The notes under the pieces were generated by a model. It did not search any database. It saw only the letters and a list, made by a program, of their open reading frames with translations, and was not told the DNA's origin. DNA of 64,000 nt from Prochlorococcus marinus bv. HNLC1 (GTDB taxonomy: Bacteria; Cyanobacteriota; Cyanobacteriia; PCC-6307; Cyanobiaceae), in NCBI GenBank assembly GCA_000218705.1, contig GL947594.1, forward strand, positions 769,748 through 833,747, written 5' to 3'. The translations under genes were made by a program, and so were the position numbers. Shown here piece after piece: positions 29,685 through 40,138 of the stretch. The first letter of the stretch is position 1, and each line of letters starts with the position of its first letter.

Positions 29685-30335
29685 ATGCTTATTCCTATAA
29701 AAATTAATCAAGTTGCCAAGTTGATTCCCTCAGTTGCAACTGGAGGACAATTTAAATACAGTTTGGGTAATCCAAGAAAAATTCTACAGAGATTAATTAT
29801 TTCTTCAATTGGAGCTGCAATTACATTAGTTATTGGTAATAATCAATTTGGTAATCAAACTGATGTTTTATGGTTAATTCTCTGTTTGAGTTTTGCTTTA
29901 TATATATTGTGGGGGCCAATACTTGAAGCGAGTAGAAAAAATCTTAAGTATAAACAATTTAAATTTTTTTCTATTTTTGATGGGATTATTTCTGACATAT
30001 ACCAAATTGAAAAAATTGAAAGTTCAAGGGAACAAACTAATAGATACGGAAATTTAGAGATAGTTGAGAATAAAAGAACATGGCTTACAATAGAATTAGA
30101 AGATGAAGATGGTTATTTAAGTAAAATTAGTTTTCCCATGGAAAATAGACACAGTATTATTACTCGTGGACTTAGAGTGAAATGCTTAGTTTCGGCTAAT
30201 GAGAGATCTTTTAATGGAAAGTTATTTTTAACTGATGCATGGTTACCAGAAATTAATTTGTGGGTTGGTGATTATCCATATCTTTTAAGACCTGCCTTTG
30301 AAGAAATTTGCTTTCTTTACAAAAATAATATTTAA
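29685..30335 (+). CDS. conserved cyanobacterial membrane protein (216 aa)
   Basis: 216 residues. Two adjacent membrane helices (IISSIGAAITLVIG and VLWLILCLSFALYILWGPILEA) precede a soluble beta-rich C-terminal domain (FDGIISDIYQIEKIESSRE, TWLTIELEDEDGYLSKISFP, WLPEINLWVGDYPYLLRPAFEEI). The pattern is conserved in cyanobacteria as a protein of unknown function. It starts 1 bp after dapB and ends 6 bp before the UbiH-like gene, so it forms a run with them. Confidence 0.7.
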   Translation: MLIPIKINQVAKLIPSVATGGQFKYSLGNPRKILQRLIISSIGAAITLVIGNNQFGNQTDVLWLILCLSFALYILWGPILEASRKNLKYKQFKFFSIFDGIISDIYQIEKIESSREQTNRYGNLEIVENKRTWLTIELEDEDGYLSKISFPMENRHSIITRGLRVKCLVSANERSFNGKLFLTDAWLPEINLWVGDYPYLLRPAFEEICFLYKNNI

Positions 30336-30341
30336 AGTTTT

Positions 30342-31466
30342 ATGAAGAGAAGACTCAAATTAAAGATTAATGGTGAAAGTCCAAGAAGCCTTTTCTTAGC
30401 TTTTGTTTTAGCAAAATTTAAATACGATGTTTACATATTTGATTCCTTAATAAACTCTGAGTTCAATTATGCTGATCAAATTTACTCATTTTCGAATTTT
30501 TCAAAAAATATATTAAGTAATTTTGATATCTGGAATGAATTTGAAGATATTTCTTATGGTTTTAACTCCTTTGAATTTAAAGATAATATAGTCTCTGAGC
30601 AATTGTTATTACGGACTGAAATCTCAGAAAAAAACTTAAATACTATTGGTTGGACTGCTAAATATTCAGATATTAAAAGCTTGTTAACAAATAAACTAAA
30701 AGATTTTGATAATGTATATTTTATTTTAAAAAATCAATTAGTAGATGAATCACTAACTTTTGATTTTGAGTTTAATTTTAAAAGTTATGATGAATATCCA
30801 TTAGAAACTTTTAAAAGAATAAACGAACAAATATTAATTTTTAATGTTTTTTTAAGAGGTAACGTTGAAAAAAGATTGTATGAAATAAATACAACTGATG
30901 GATTACTAATATTAACCCCAATTAATAATAATTTTTATCAAATTATATGGAATAATGTCTCTATTCAAATAAAAGAGAGGTCTCAGAACTCTAAAAGTTT
31001 TTTTCTAGATAATTTAACGACACTATTACCTAATGAGTTAAAAATTGATCAAATTATTGGTGATATCAATTTTTTAAATGTTAGTGATATCTCCTCAACC
31101 TATATAATTAAAAATAAGTCAATTTACTTTAATGAAAATAAATTCAAATCAAATATATTATTTAATTTAAAATTTGATATTATTATTGATAATATCCTAC
31201 AAATTTATTATTTTTTAGAAAATAATGATCCTAAAAATATTAAGATTTTAAATAATTTAGGATTTCTTTATTTATATAGAAAATATATAGAATTAAAAAT
31301 AAATTTATCTTTTTCTATCTTTTTTATTAACTTATTTACACTAAACAATATATTTTGTTTATTTCTTCGCAAGTTATTATTTATTTTACTTAAGAGAGTT
31401 AATTTATTAAAGATTTTCTTTATTAGAAATCTTATAACTTTTAATATAAAGCATTCTATTAAATAA
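30342..31466 (+). CDS. degenerate UbiH/PHBH-like flavin monooxygenase homologue
   Basis: 374 residues. The layout follows FAD-dependent UbiH-type hydroxylases: an N-terminal nucleotide-binding strand position (LKINGESPRSLFLAFVLAKFKYDVYIFD), a middle IGWTAKYSDIKSLLTNKL corresponding to the UbiH helix after the substrate sheet, and a C-terminal LFTLNNIFCLFLRKLLFILLKRVNLLKIFFIRN like the UbiH tail. But GxGxxG is replaced by NGESPR, and the GDAAH flavin-ribityl motif cannot be found (only YFNENKFKSNILFN in its place). Flavin binding is therefore doubtful. The sequence is extremely rich in Asn, Ile, Lys and Phe. Confidence 0.55.
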   Translation: MKRRLKLKINGESPRSLFLAFVLAKFKYDVYIFDSLINSEFNYADQIYSFSNFSKNILSNFDIWNEFEDISYGFNSFEFKDNIVSEQLLLRTEISEKNLNTIGWTAKYSDIKSLLTNKLKDFDNVYFILKNQLVDESLTFDFEFNFKSYDEYPLETFKRINEQILIFNVFLRGNVEKRLYEINTTDGLLILTPINNNFYQIIWNNVSIQIKERSQNSKSFFLDNLTTLLPNELKIDQIIGDINFLNVSDISSTYIIKNKSIYFNENKFKSNILFNLKFDIIIDNILQIYYFLENNDPKNIKILNNLGFLYLYRKYIELKINLSFSIFFINLFTLNNIFCLFLRKLLFILLKRVNLLKIFFIRNLITFNIKHSIK

Positions 31467-31468
31467 AG

Positions 31469-31657
31469 ATGAATTCAAAAATATCAAATAAAGTAATTAT
31501 ATATTTAAATAAAAAGATAGGATTAAGTTACTCTACAATTCACTTAGGAATTAAATTATCTAAAAGAAATAATACTTCACTACCATTGGCCTTATGGAGT
31601 TATAGTTTAATAACAACTGATGAACTTGATAAACTTTATGATTTCTTATGGAGCTAA
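31469..31657 (+). CDS. DUF2949 family protein (62 aa)
   Basis: 62 residues. The order LNKKIGLSYSTIHLGIKLSKRNNTSLPLALWSYSLITTDELDKLYDFLW matches the cyanobacterial DUF2949 family (LGLS-AI-LG, then PLxLWSYGLITxxxLDxLxDWL). Presumed regulatory; no known role. It begins 2 bp after the UbiH-like gene and is followed by DUF3038 and DUF4335. Confidence 0.78.
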   Translation: MNSKISNKVIIYLNKKIGLSYSTIHLGIKLSKRNNTSLPLALWSYSLITTDELDKLYDFLWS

Positions 31658-31685
31658 TTATATTTTTCTGTTATAATAAGGTTAA

Positions 31686-32225
31686 TTAAATTATACAATC
31701 ATTTCTACAATTAACTTTAATAAATCAATATCTAAAGCCTCTATTGAAAGATTAGATTTACTCTTACTAGCTTTAGAAACAATAGATTTAAACGGTTCTG
31801 AGTCTATGTTTGCAATATCTAATAAACTTAATTTACAGCATTTATTTCCATCAAAAGTTTCAATATGGAAATTAAGATCTAATAATCCCATGAGAAAATC
31901 ACCAAATTATAATAATATTAATACCCAGCAATTTGATGGTTTAATTAAAATTACATCTGAGATGTCTAAATATCTATATCCATATATAAGAGCTATAGTT
32001 TCTTCAAAAGATAATTACATAAATAAACCTGAACTTTGGAATGATTTTCAATCAAGATTTATTGAATTAATTGAAGAGAGATTTAATACAGAAAGTATCA
32101 TTGTAAAAAATCTTATAGATTATGATAATAGTCAAAAATATTATAAGAAAATATTACTTACCTTATCTTTAGCTTCCTCTGAAGAAGGATATAATAGATT
32201 AAGATTTGTTTTGGCAAATTTATAA
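31686..32225 (+). CDS. DUF3038 family protein, no standard start codon
   Basis: The reading frame is open from 31686 and the N-terminal homology IERLDLLLLALETIDLNGSE runs uninterrupted into MFAISNKLNLQHLFPSKVSIWKLRSNNPMRK, a DUF3038 match. The first ATG in frame is 31806, inside conserved sequence, and no ATG, GTG or TTG lies between the stop at 31683-31685 and it. Candidates are ATC 31698 or ATT 31701, or a base is wrong near the start. An AAGG lies at 31678-31681. The frame stays intact to 32225, about 180 residues. It is immediately followed by DUF4335, its usual neighbour. Confidence 0.72.
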   Translation, partial: LNYTIISTINFNKSISKASIERLDLLLLALETIDLNGSESMFAISNKLNLQHLFPSKVSIWKLRSNNPMRKSPNYNNINTQQFDGLIKITSEMSKYLYPYIRAIVSSKDNYINKPELWNDFQSRFIELIEERFNTESIIVKNLIDYDNSQKYYKKILLTLSLASSEEGYNRLRFVLANL

Positions 32226-32226
32226 A

Positions 32227-32841
32227 ATGCTTCAGAATAAATATAGTTTTAATCAGTCATCCACAGAACTTGTAATATCTGGTTTACCGGATTATTCAAA
32301 TAATGATAATAAGGATAATATCTCTATTATTTCAGGCTGGAAACTTTCAATTATAAATCAACCTGAAATAGAAGGTAGTTTTGATCATCTAAAGTCTGTA
32401 ATTAAGGCTTTTTATAAATGTGCTGCACTGTCTTTACTAGATCGAGAAGAAAAGATTGAGTCTGAACTTATTGATTTAAATCTTGATGAGAATGGAAGCT
32501 ATATAATTACTCTTAAAAGTACTAAACCTGATGTAAAACCCCTCAAATTAAATATAGGATATGCAGAATTCTCTGACATAATAAATTGTTTTGATCAATT
32601 GAAGAATTTTAAAGAAATAAAAATTGATTTCAATGAATTGTTACCCAATATAAAAAAGAAAAGCTTTCTTTATTTTGATAAGAATAAATTATCATATACT
32701 ATTTTCCCACCTTTAATAGCATTGTTTAGCATTTCTTTGTTTACATTTATAGGTTTTTATTTCTTTGAAGTTAAGGATTCTAGAAATAAGAATATTTCCA
32801 TAATTAGCAATTACTCAAATATTGTGATAAAAATAAAATAA
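32227..32841 (+). CDS. DUF4335 family protein
   Basis: 204 residues from ATG 32227 (MLQNKYSFNQSSTELVISGLPDY), the usual DUF4335 opening: LxxFxY-SS-TLELxGxPDY. There is a helical middle (LDREEKIESELIDL), a conserved LNIGYAEFSDIINCFDQL and a C-terminal hydrophobic anchor (FPPLIALFSISLFTFIGFYFFEV). The frame is open further upstream to 32206, but that would overlap DUF3038. DUF3038 and DUF4335 occur side by side in cyanobacteria and probably work together; what they do is unknown. Confidence 0.78.
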   Translation: MLQNKYSFNQSSTELVISGLPDYSNNDNKDNISIISGWKLSIINQPEIEGSFDHLKSVIKAFYKCAALSLLDREEKIESELIDLNLDENGSYIITLKSTKPDVKPLKLNIGYAEFSDIINCFDQLKNFKEIKIDFNELLPNIKKKSFLYFDKNKLSYTIFPPLIALFSISLFTFIGFYFFEVKDSRNKNISIISNYSNIVIKIK

Positions 32842-32906
32842 TTATATTTTTAAATAATTTATAAGATTTAGGTTAAATTTTAACTTTTATTAGGGCTGCA
32901 AAAAAA

Positions 32907-33260
32907 ATGCCAAATATAAAAAGAAAATCAAGACAATATTTATTTAAAAATAAGTTATATAAAAGAGGTAAATCAAGAAGAGATCTAATAAAGGAATCCT
33001 CTTTTATGATGATAGTTGGGTTGTTTTTATTGTTAATAAACTATTTTATTCCACAGAAAATTGAATTATTTAATTCTTTCAAAAACAATGTAATAGGTAC
33101 TCTTAATAATTTATTGGAAATATTATCTTACTCATTAGAGATTTTAATTGTCTTATTAATTTGTTTTACATTTTTAATCTCTTTATTTTTGATTGCTGGA
33201 AGCATTAATAGAATTGTCAAGCTATTATTACCAAGATCAAGAAAGATTAGGTTTCGTTAA
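32907..33260 (+). CDS. small membrane protein (117 aa), hypothetical
   Basis: 117 residues. A very basic N-terminus (MPNIKRKSRQYLFKNKLYKRGKSRRD) precedes two membrane helices (FMMIVGLFLLLINYFIP and LEILIVLLICFTFLISLFLIAG), and the protein ends basic (LLPRSRKIRFR). It could bind a nucleic acid or phospholipid surface through its termini. No family recognised. Confidence 0.6.
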   Translation: MPNIKRKSRQYLFKNKLYKRGKSRRDLIKESSFMMIVGLFLLLINYFIPQKIELFNSFKNNVIGTLNNLLEILSYSLEILIVLLICFTFLISLFLIAGSINRIVKLLLPRSRKIRFR

Positions 33261-33262
33261 TA

Positions 33263-33424
33263 TTAAATAGGTTGCATTAATCCACCACTACCTGAATCAG
33301 AATCGTCATCATCATTTTCAGTTTCAAATCCTAATAAAGCTACAGCTCCAACTGCAACTGAAGAAATTAATATTATGTATGCAAATATTGGAGTTTGAAC
33401 TCCTATATCAATGTATTCACCCAT
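33263..33424 (-). CDS. 53-residue membrane protein with acidic tail
   Basis: ATG 33424 to TAA 33263. MGEYIDIGVQTPIFA precedes one membrane helix (YIILISSVAVGAVALLGF), then an acidic, Gly/Ser-rich tail (ETENDDDDSDSGSGGLMQPI). The design resembles small thylakoid proteins. The homopolymeric Asp run is unusual. Convergent with the preceding gene. Confidence 0.6.
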   Translation of the reverse strand: MGEYIDIGVQTPIFAYIILISSVAVGAVALLGFETENDDDDSDSGSGGLMQPI

Positions 33425-33494
33425 GCATTTTGAAATTTGTATTAAGCTAACCTAAATAAATCATTTTTGGGTTAATTGAATATTTTTTTAATAA

Positions 33495-36400
33495 TTAAAT
33501 TTTAATTTCTTGTGTTAAAAGCTTTTCAACTGAAATAGACATAATACTAAACCAATTAATTAGATTTTCTATTTGCATTTGGGTATCAAGTACTCCTAAA
33601 CCACGAATAATTACTCTAGAGATTTCACTCTCATTTTCACTTTGAAATACAAATTTATTTTGAATATTTGTGGGCAATTCTTCTTTAAGGTGTTTAAAAG
33701 CATTTATTTTCATTCTTGTATTTAAAATTATGTTTGGCTTTTTAATTTTTATGCTTATGAAGCCACATTTTCTTGCTAATAACTTTAACCTCATGATTTG
33801 AAGTAAAGACTCAACTGGCTCTGGTATTAATCCATACCTATTTGCCCAATCACTTGCTAATTCTGTTATTTGTTCATTATTTAGGCAATGTTGTTATGTT
33901 TTTATATGCTTCTAGTTTTTCTTCTCTATTTAATATCCAGGTACCAGGGATAAATGCATTAACTGGTAAATCTACTTGTGTATCTTTCACCTCTGGTATT
34001 TCTTTGCCATTTAAATCTGATATAGCCTCTTTAAGCATCTCCATATATAAGTCATATCCAATATTATTTACTTGCCCACTTTGTGCTTCACCTAGTAAGC
34101 TTCCTACTCCTCTAATTTCCATATCCTTCATTGCAAGTTGATATCCGCTCCCTAGTTCAGAAAAATCTTTTATGGCTTTTAATCTATGCTTTGAAGCTTC
34201 ATTAATTTTATTTATATTCGGATAAAACAACCAAGCGTGAGCCTGTACACCACTTCTTCCAACTCTACCTCTTAACTGATAAAGCTGAGATAAACCAAAT
34301 TTGTGAGCATCTTCAATAATAATAGTATTTACTTTAGGTATATCTAATCCACTCTCAATTATTGTGGTGCAAATCATTAAATCTACTTCGCCACTATTGA
34401 ATGTTATCATTGCATTTTCTAAGTCATTTTCATTCATTTGACCATGAGCAATTATAAATTTTAAATCATGGAACATATTTTTTAACTTATCAATAGCTTG
34501 TTCTATATCTGATATCCTTGGTAGGACATAAAATATTTGTCCCCCTCTATCAAGTTCTTGGCTAATTGCAGTTCTAATTACATCTGTATCAATTTCAGAT
34601 AAATATGTTTTAATAGACCTACGGGAGGGAGGAGGTGTCTCTATAAGACTCATTTGTCTAATACCTGAAAGGCTCATATACAAAGTTCTAGGGATAGGTG
34701 TTGCGGTTAAAGTTAATACATCAATATTTTTTTTAATTTTTTTAATTTTTTCTTTTTGTTTTACTCCAAATCTTTGTTCTTCATCAATAACAAGTAAACC
34801 TAGATTCTTTATATCAATTTCTTTTCCTAATATTTGATGTGTCGCAACAACTAGATCAACGGTATTATTAATCAATCCTTTAAGAATTTCTTTTTTTTCT
34901 GATTCCTTTTTAAATCTATTTAAAAGTGAAATTTTTATTGGATATGGAGAAAATCTATTACTAATAGTTTTCCAATGTTGCTGTGCAAGTATTGTTGTTG
35001 GTGCTAATAATATTACTTGTTTCCCTGATGTAATAGCTTTAAAAATTGCTCTTATAGCAACTTCTGTCTTTCCATATCCAACATCTCCACAAATTAATCT
35101 ATCCATGGGAATATCTTTTTCCATATCATTCTTGATATCATTAACAGCCTTTATTTGATCAGGAGTTGGTTGATGTGGGAATGAGTCCTCTAATTCATTT
35201 TGCCAAGGACCATCTTGTGGATATGCATATCCTTTCAATTTTTCTCTTTCTGCATAAAGTTTTAAAAGATCTACTGCTATTTTTTTAATGGCTTTTTTAT
35301 TTTTATCTTTTACTTTTTGCCATTCGGTTCCACCTAATTTATTAACTTTAGGTTTTACATTTCCAGATGATCTATATTTGTTTATACTGCCAAGCTGATC
35401 AGCTGCGACACTGATTTTTCCGTCCGAATATTGAATAACTAAGTAATCTCTAGATTCACCGATGAAATTAATTTTTTCTATTTTTAGAAATTTACCAATT
35501 CCGTGATTTTTATGAACAATATAATCACCGGGATTTATTTTATTAAGATCTATTTTAGATGTAATACTTTTATTTCTTTTCCTAATAAAAAAATTCTTGA
35601 AAAGACTTTGTTGTCCATATAATTCTTTATCTGTAAATACTTTTAATTTCCATATAGGTAAATAGAAACCATCAATTTCATAATCGTTTTTCTTTTTAAT
35701 TATTATAGGTATTAAATCTTTTATTAATTTTTGAGATTTATTTATATTAGAAGAATTTTCAAGATAAAATGTATTTACTTTATTTTCGAATAAGATTGCT
35801 TTCGTTCTTAGTGGTTGGGCAGTAATAATCCAAACTTTATCATTATTATTAATACAATTATTTACTTCTTGTGAAATTTTACTTATATTCTTTACAGGTG
35901 ATGAAATAATTTTATCTGACAATAAAAACTTATTTTTGCTATTAAATTTAGATTCAAATTCATATAAATTAATCCTATAGAATTTTAAAAAATTGTTATA
36001 TATTTCTTCATCATTTTTAAATAAATTTTGTTCTAATTTTTTATTTATATTATTCTTATTTAATATATCATTGATTATTTTATGATTATTTTTAAAATTC
36101 TCTTCTGAATCATAAAACCAATTTTTTGTAAATTTTCTACATTCTTCTAATTCATCAAAAATTACTAATGATCGACTATCAATAAAATCAATTAAGCTGG
36201 AAGGATTATTTTCAATTAATCCTAAAAATCTATCTATATTTAATCTACTATTATTATTTTTATCAAGGATAAAATCATTTTCTAAAGATAAATATTTAAG
36301 TTCTTTTATTATCTTTTGAAATGATCCACAATGAGAAATATTTATATTGTTTATGGTATCTAATGTCTTTTGAGTGGAGGGGTCATATTCTCTTATTTTT

Positions 36401-37023
36401 TCTATACTATTATCAAAAAATTCTATTCTGATTGGTACTTCATTATTAACTGCAAATATATCAACAATATCGCCTCTTCTACTCCATTGACCTTCTGTAG
36501 TTGTTATTTCTTCTTTACTGTACCCTAAATCTATTAATTTTTTTGTGAGCTCTACTAACTCTAAATTATCCCCTTTTTTAAGATTTAAATTTGAATCACT
36601 AAAATATTTTTTATTTAATAAATGTGGTTGTAAAGATCTTTCTGTTGTAATTACTATATTTCTGGGTGAATTATCATTTTCATTTTTATTTAGTAATCTA
36701 CTAATAATATTCAATTGAGAATATTCAACTTCACTTGACTTACTCCTAACCTCATAAGGTAAATTTTCATTTGGGGGATAATATAGAACGTCATTATTAT
36801 TTATACTTTCAAAATATCCATACCATTTATATGCTATTTCTGTATTTGAACATATTAAAAATATATTTTTATTTACTTTATTTGCAATACTATTTATTAA
36901 AATTGCTTTCGCATATCTACTAGAACCAATAATATTTATTTCCTTTTCTTTTTTTAATCTTCCTATTAATTCATTTGTTACTTGAGAGTTAGATATATAA
37001 TTAATTATTGATTTGAGACTCAT
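33495..37023 (-). CDS. mfd: transcription-repair coupling factor Mfd, frameshifted
   Basis: Mfd removes RNA polymerase stalled at DNA lesions and recruits UvrA. The order is complete: UvrB-like N-terminal region, RNAP-interaction region (LNKINPGDYIVHKNHGIGKFLKIE), helicase motor with Walker A GDVGYGKTE and DEEQRFG, RecG-like TRG region, and C-terminal D7. The last 100 or so codons are in another frame: EAYKNITTLPK stops at 33877, while NEQITELASDWANRYG and MRLKLLARKCGF continue. One extra A in the AAA of ccTAAATAAtgaac (minus strand) accounts for it. The restored length is about 1,176 residues, normal for Mfd. Confidence 0.95.
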
Positions 37024-37095
37024 AAGTATTTAATCACCTTGATTAGCAAATAATCTTACATTATATTAGATTTTGATTGACTGTGAAAATAATTA

Positions 37096-37803
37096 ATGGA
37101 TACAGCATCGGTAAACTCTTTTATACCTACTCTCGATCAAATAGATAGTTGGTCAGAGATTTTAACATTACTACCAATTTTAATAAGTTTGGAAATATTA
37201 CTCTCAGCGGATAATGCTATCGCTTTAGCATCTTTAACTAAATCTTTAAAAAATTCAACTGACAGAACTAATGCTTTAAATATTGGTATAACTATTTCAC
37301 TTATATTTAGAATATTACTTATCTTATTGTCTAGCTTTTTATTAAAGTTTCTTTTTATAAGAATATTTGCAGGTTTGTATTTAATATATTTGTTTTTCTC
37401 TAACGTTATTTTAAAAAATAAGAAAATAGATACTTCTCTCACTGATGATTTATCAATTACAAATAAAAATTTTGATTTTTTAAAAGTAGTAGCATTATTA
37501 TCTATAACTGATTTAGCATTCTCAATAGATAGTATTACTACCGCAGTTGCCATAAGCGATCAATATATATTAATAGTAATAGGAGCACTTATAGGTGTTA
37601 TTGCCTTAAGGTTTACTTCAGAAATATTTTTGAGACTTTTAGAATATTTTATTAGATTAGAAATGGCAGGATATATAGCTATTTTAATAATTGGAGTGAA
37701 ACTTATATTAAATACTTTGGTAAAAGAAAGTTTTTTACCTGATTATTATTTTTATATACTTATTTTTATATCTTTTGTTTGGGGCTTTTCAAAAAAAGCA
37801 TAA
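37096..37803 (+). CDS. TerC family integral membrane protein
   Basis: 235 residues with about seven membrane helices. Family landmarks are ILLSADNAIALASL (helix with the acidic metal-coordinating region) and LLSITDLAFSIDSITTAVAISDQ, each carrying a conserved Asp. TerC proteins include manganese or tellurite-linked transporters and, in plastids, thylakoid assembly factors. Which role applies here is uncertain. Divergent from mfd and convergent with fmt. Confidence 0.88.
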   Translation: MDTASVNSFIPTLDQIDSWSEILTLLPILISLEILLSADNAIALASLTKSLKNSTDRTNALNIGITISLIFRILLILLSSFLLKFLFIRIFAGLYLIYLFFSNVILKNKKIDTSLTDDLSITNKNFDFLKVVALLSITDLAFSIDSITTAVAISDQYILIVIGALIGVIALRFTSEIFLRLLEYFIRLEMAGYIAILIIGVKLILNTLVKESFLPDYYFYILIFISFVWGFSKKA

Positions 37804-38784
37804 CTATATTTTCTCACCTTTATTAAGATTTAATTGTTGAATTAATTGATTTCCTTTTGAAATATTTTTCCCTTCTAGTTTAATTTCTTTGATTAATATT
37901 GGTTCGGTTTTAGTTGCTATAACCACTCCTTCATTTTTAAAAATTTCTAATACCTTTCCAATATTATTTATATTTCTTTTTGCATAAGTTTTATCAGTTT
38001 TCTTTATCTCACTTTCACTAAGTAATCTTACATTTAATATTTTTAAAACTTTGCCACTATGTATTATGTATGACCTAGGAAACAAACCTTTCACTTTTCT
38101 CAATATATTTTCAGCACTATCATTAAAATCTAATTTATAGTCTTCTTTGTTTATCATTCTTGCATATTTAACTTCTATATCTTTTAATTTCTGAGGAGAT
38201 AATTTCGATTTTATAGCTTTAGGTTCCTTTTCTATTATTTCTAGGGATTTGTAAATTAAATTTGAGGAAAGGATACTAAGTTTTTGACTTAAAGTATGTA
38301 AATTATCACTTTCTTTAATTCGTACTTTCTCTTCTAAGAGGAGATCTCCTGTATCTAATCCTTCATCCATTTTTATTATTCCAACACCTGTAAAAGAATC
38401 ACCTTTTAATAACGACCAATGAATTGGTGCTGCTCCCCGCCATCGAGGTAATAGTGATGCATGAGCATTCCAACATCCATATCTAGGAATAGTTAGTATT
38501 TCACTACTTAAGATCTTTCCATAAGCAATAACAACAAAAACATCGCTATTAAAAGATTTTAAGTTTTCAATAAAGCTAATATTATTTTTTATTTTATTTG
38601 GGGTAAATACTGGAATATTATGATTGAGTGCAATCTTTTTAATTGGTGAGGCAATCAATTTACTACCTCTAGATCTTTTTTTATCTGGTTGAGTGATTAC
38701 TGCAGAAATTTCATGATGAGAATCTATTAGTATTTTTAAAGATTCAACAGAATAATCAGGAGTACCCCAAAAAATTATATTCAC
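37804..38784 (-). CDS. fmt: methionyl-tRNA formyltransferase (Fmt)
   Basis: Fmt formylates initiator Met-tRNA. Landmarks are IIFWGTPDYSV at the N-terminus, VVIAYGKILSSEIL, the active region NAHASLLPRWRGAAPIHWSLLKGD and GVGIIKMDEGLDTGDLL. The C-terminal beta-barrel tRNA-binding region is present. 326 residues. The initiator tRNA itself is at 15.0 kb. The start overlaps the end of tldE by 4 bp. Confidence 0.96.
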   Translation of the reverse strand: MNIIFWGTPDYSVESLKILIDSHHEISAVITQPDKKRSRGSKLIASPIKKIALNHNIPVFTPNKIKNNISFIENLKSFNSDVFVVIAYGKILSSEILTIPRYGCWNAHASLLPRWRGAAPIHWSLLKGDSFTGVGIIKMDEGLDTGDLLLEEKVRIKESDNLHTLSQKLSILSSNLIYKSLEIIEKEPKAIKSKLSPQKLKDIEVKYARMINKEDYKLDFNDSAENILRKVKGLFPRSYIIHSGKVLKILNVRLLSESEIKKTDKTYAKRNINNIGKVLEIFKNEGVVIATKTEPILIKEIKLEGKNISKGNQLIQQLNLNKGEKI

Positions 38785-40133
38785 GCGTCACCGGTGATTG
38801 ATAATTCTTTAACCCAAATATGAGGCGAGATACCACTTGTAGTTAGATATTGTTTCTTTTCAATATTTATAATTTCCTTGAGTAAGGTTTTGAAATCACC
38901 AGCGACAGTAGCAGCTTCAATTGAGATTCTTTTGCCTCCTTCATATACCCATCCATCAAAGGGTAGAGAAAAAGAACCTTGACTAGCTTTAACTCCTGCA
39001 TGAATGGCATTAAGTTCTTCTACATAAATATATTTTCCTAAATAATCTTTATGATTTAAATCGTTATCCTGAGATAAGACTTCTTCAGATCTTTCTACAA
39101 CTATCCAATCAATGGAAACAGAAACTTTTGATCCAAGACCCGCATGGCCTGTGGGTTTTGTCTTAAAAATTTTTGCAGTTGACTCTGAATGTATGAAATT
39201 TTCAAGTCTACCTTTATTTATAAGACATAATTTCTGAGTTGGTGTACCTTCACCGTCAAAAGGTGCTGATGAAATATTCTTTTCATGTAATCCATCATCA
39301 AAAACATTTAATAAGGGATTAGCAATAATTTCACCAATAGAATCTTTATTCGAAATACTAACACCATCAATAATACTTCTTGCATTAAACATTGAACTAA
39401 ATGCGTTTATTAATGTAAGAAATGATTCAGGAGAAAAACAAATTTTATATTTTCCTGTTTCTATAGCTGAATAGTTCAAATGGGAAATTGTTTTTTCTGC
39501 AGCTTCATCAATGCAAGAATTAATATCTATATCTTCCAATCCATATCCTATTTTTACAGATCCTGAACTTCTTGGTTTCCTATTATTTTCCTCAGCTCTG
39601 GCATATAGATAAATTGCTGCTTGACTCTTCTCATAACTTCTTTGAGCTCCATCACTGTTAGCATATATTCTTTTAAAAAAACTTTCTGATAAACCGTTAT
39701 ATGGTATTGTCTTTATCGCTGAATGTTTGTTCAATAATTCATTCTCTGCGATTCTTAATTTTTCTAGCAATTTCTTTATACCTGCAGGTGATCTCTTAAC
39801 TACTTTTATCTTTTCGATGGGATCTTTAGCCAATGGTGAAAAGTCTGTTAGTTCATTCTTGTTACCATACTCTGAGGCTAAATTTGCTTGATATAAAGCT
39901 TTCTTTAAACCATTTTCACTTAGATCACTTGTTGTAGTTATTCCTACTAGATTTTTATTATTCCATACTCTTAATGTTAATACTTGTTTCTGAGAAGCTT
40001 TTAATTGTTTTGCAATACCTTTATCAACTTGTACTGAAAAATCATTTGAAAAGCTTGCACCAAAATCCCATTTATTTATATTTAATGATTCTGCTCCATT
40101 AGTTATAAGATTTGTAATATCTTTTAAATCCAT
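38781..40133 (-). CDS. tldE: TldE/PmbA family metalloprotease subunit
   Basis: 450 residues. It lacks the HExxxH motif, as expected for TldE, which pairs with TldD. Landmarks: LTLRVWNNKNLVGITTTSDL, IYANSDGAQRSYEKS, FSSMFNARSIIDGVSISNKDSIGEIIANPLLNVFDDG and APFDGEGTPTQKL. TldD/E degrades small or modified peptides. It lies 5 bp after tldD and overlaps fmt by 4 bp, so the three genes form an operon. Confidence 0.9.
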   Translation of the reverse strand: MDLKDITNLITNGAESLNINKWDFGASFSNDFSVQVDKGIAKQLKASQKQVLTLRVWNNKNLVGITTTSDLSENGLKKALYQANLASEYGNKNELTDFSPLAKDPIEKIKVVKRSPAGIKKLLEKLRIAENELLNKHSAIKTIPYNGLSESFFKRIYANSDGAQRSYEKSQAAIYLYARAEENNRKPRSSGSVKIGYGLEDIDINSCIDEAAEKTISHLNYSAIETGKYKICFSPESFLTLINAFSSMFNARSIIDGVSISNKDSIGEIIANPLLNVFDDGLHEKNISSAPFDGEGTPTQKLCLINKGRLENFIHSESTAKIFKTKPTGHAGLGSKVSVSIDWIVVERSEEVLSQDNDLNHKDYLGKYIYVEELNAIHAGVKASQGSFSLPFDGWVYEGGKRISIEAATVAGDFKTLLKEIINIEKKQYLTTSGISPHIWVKELSITGDA

Positions 40134-40138
40134 TTTAC

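Noticed and set aside
31691..31891. Minus-strand 66-residue frame
   Set aside because: It is antisense to the conserved N-terminal DUF3038 sequence, which continues into the downstream frame.
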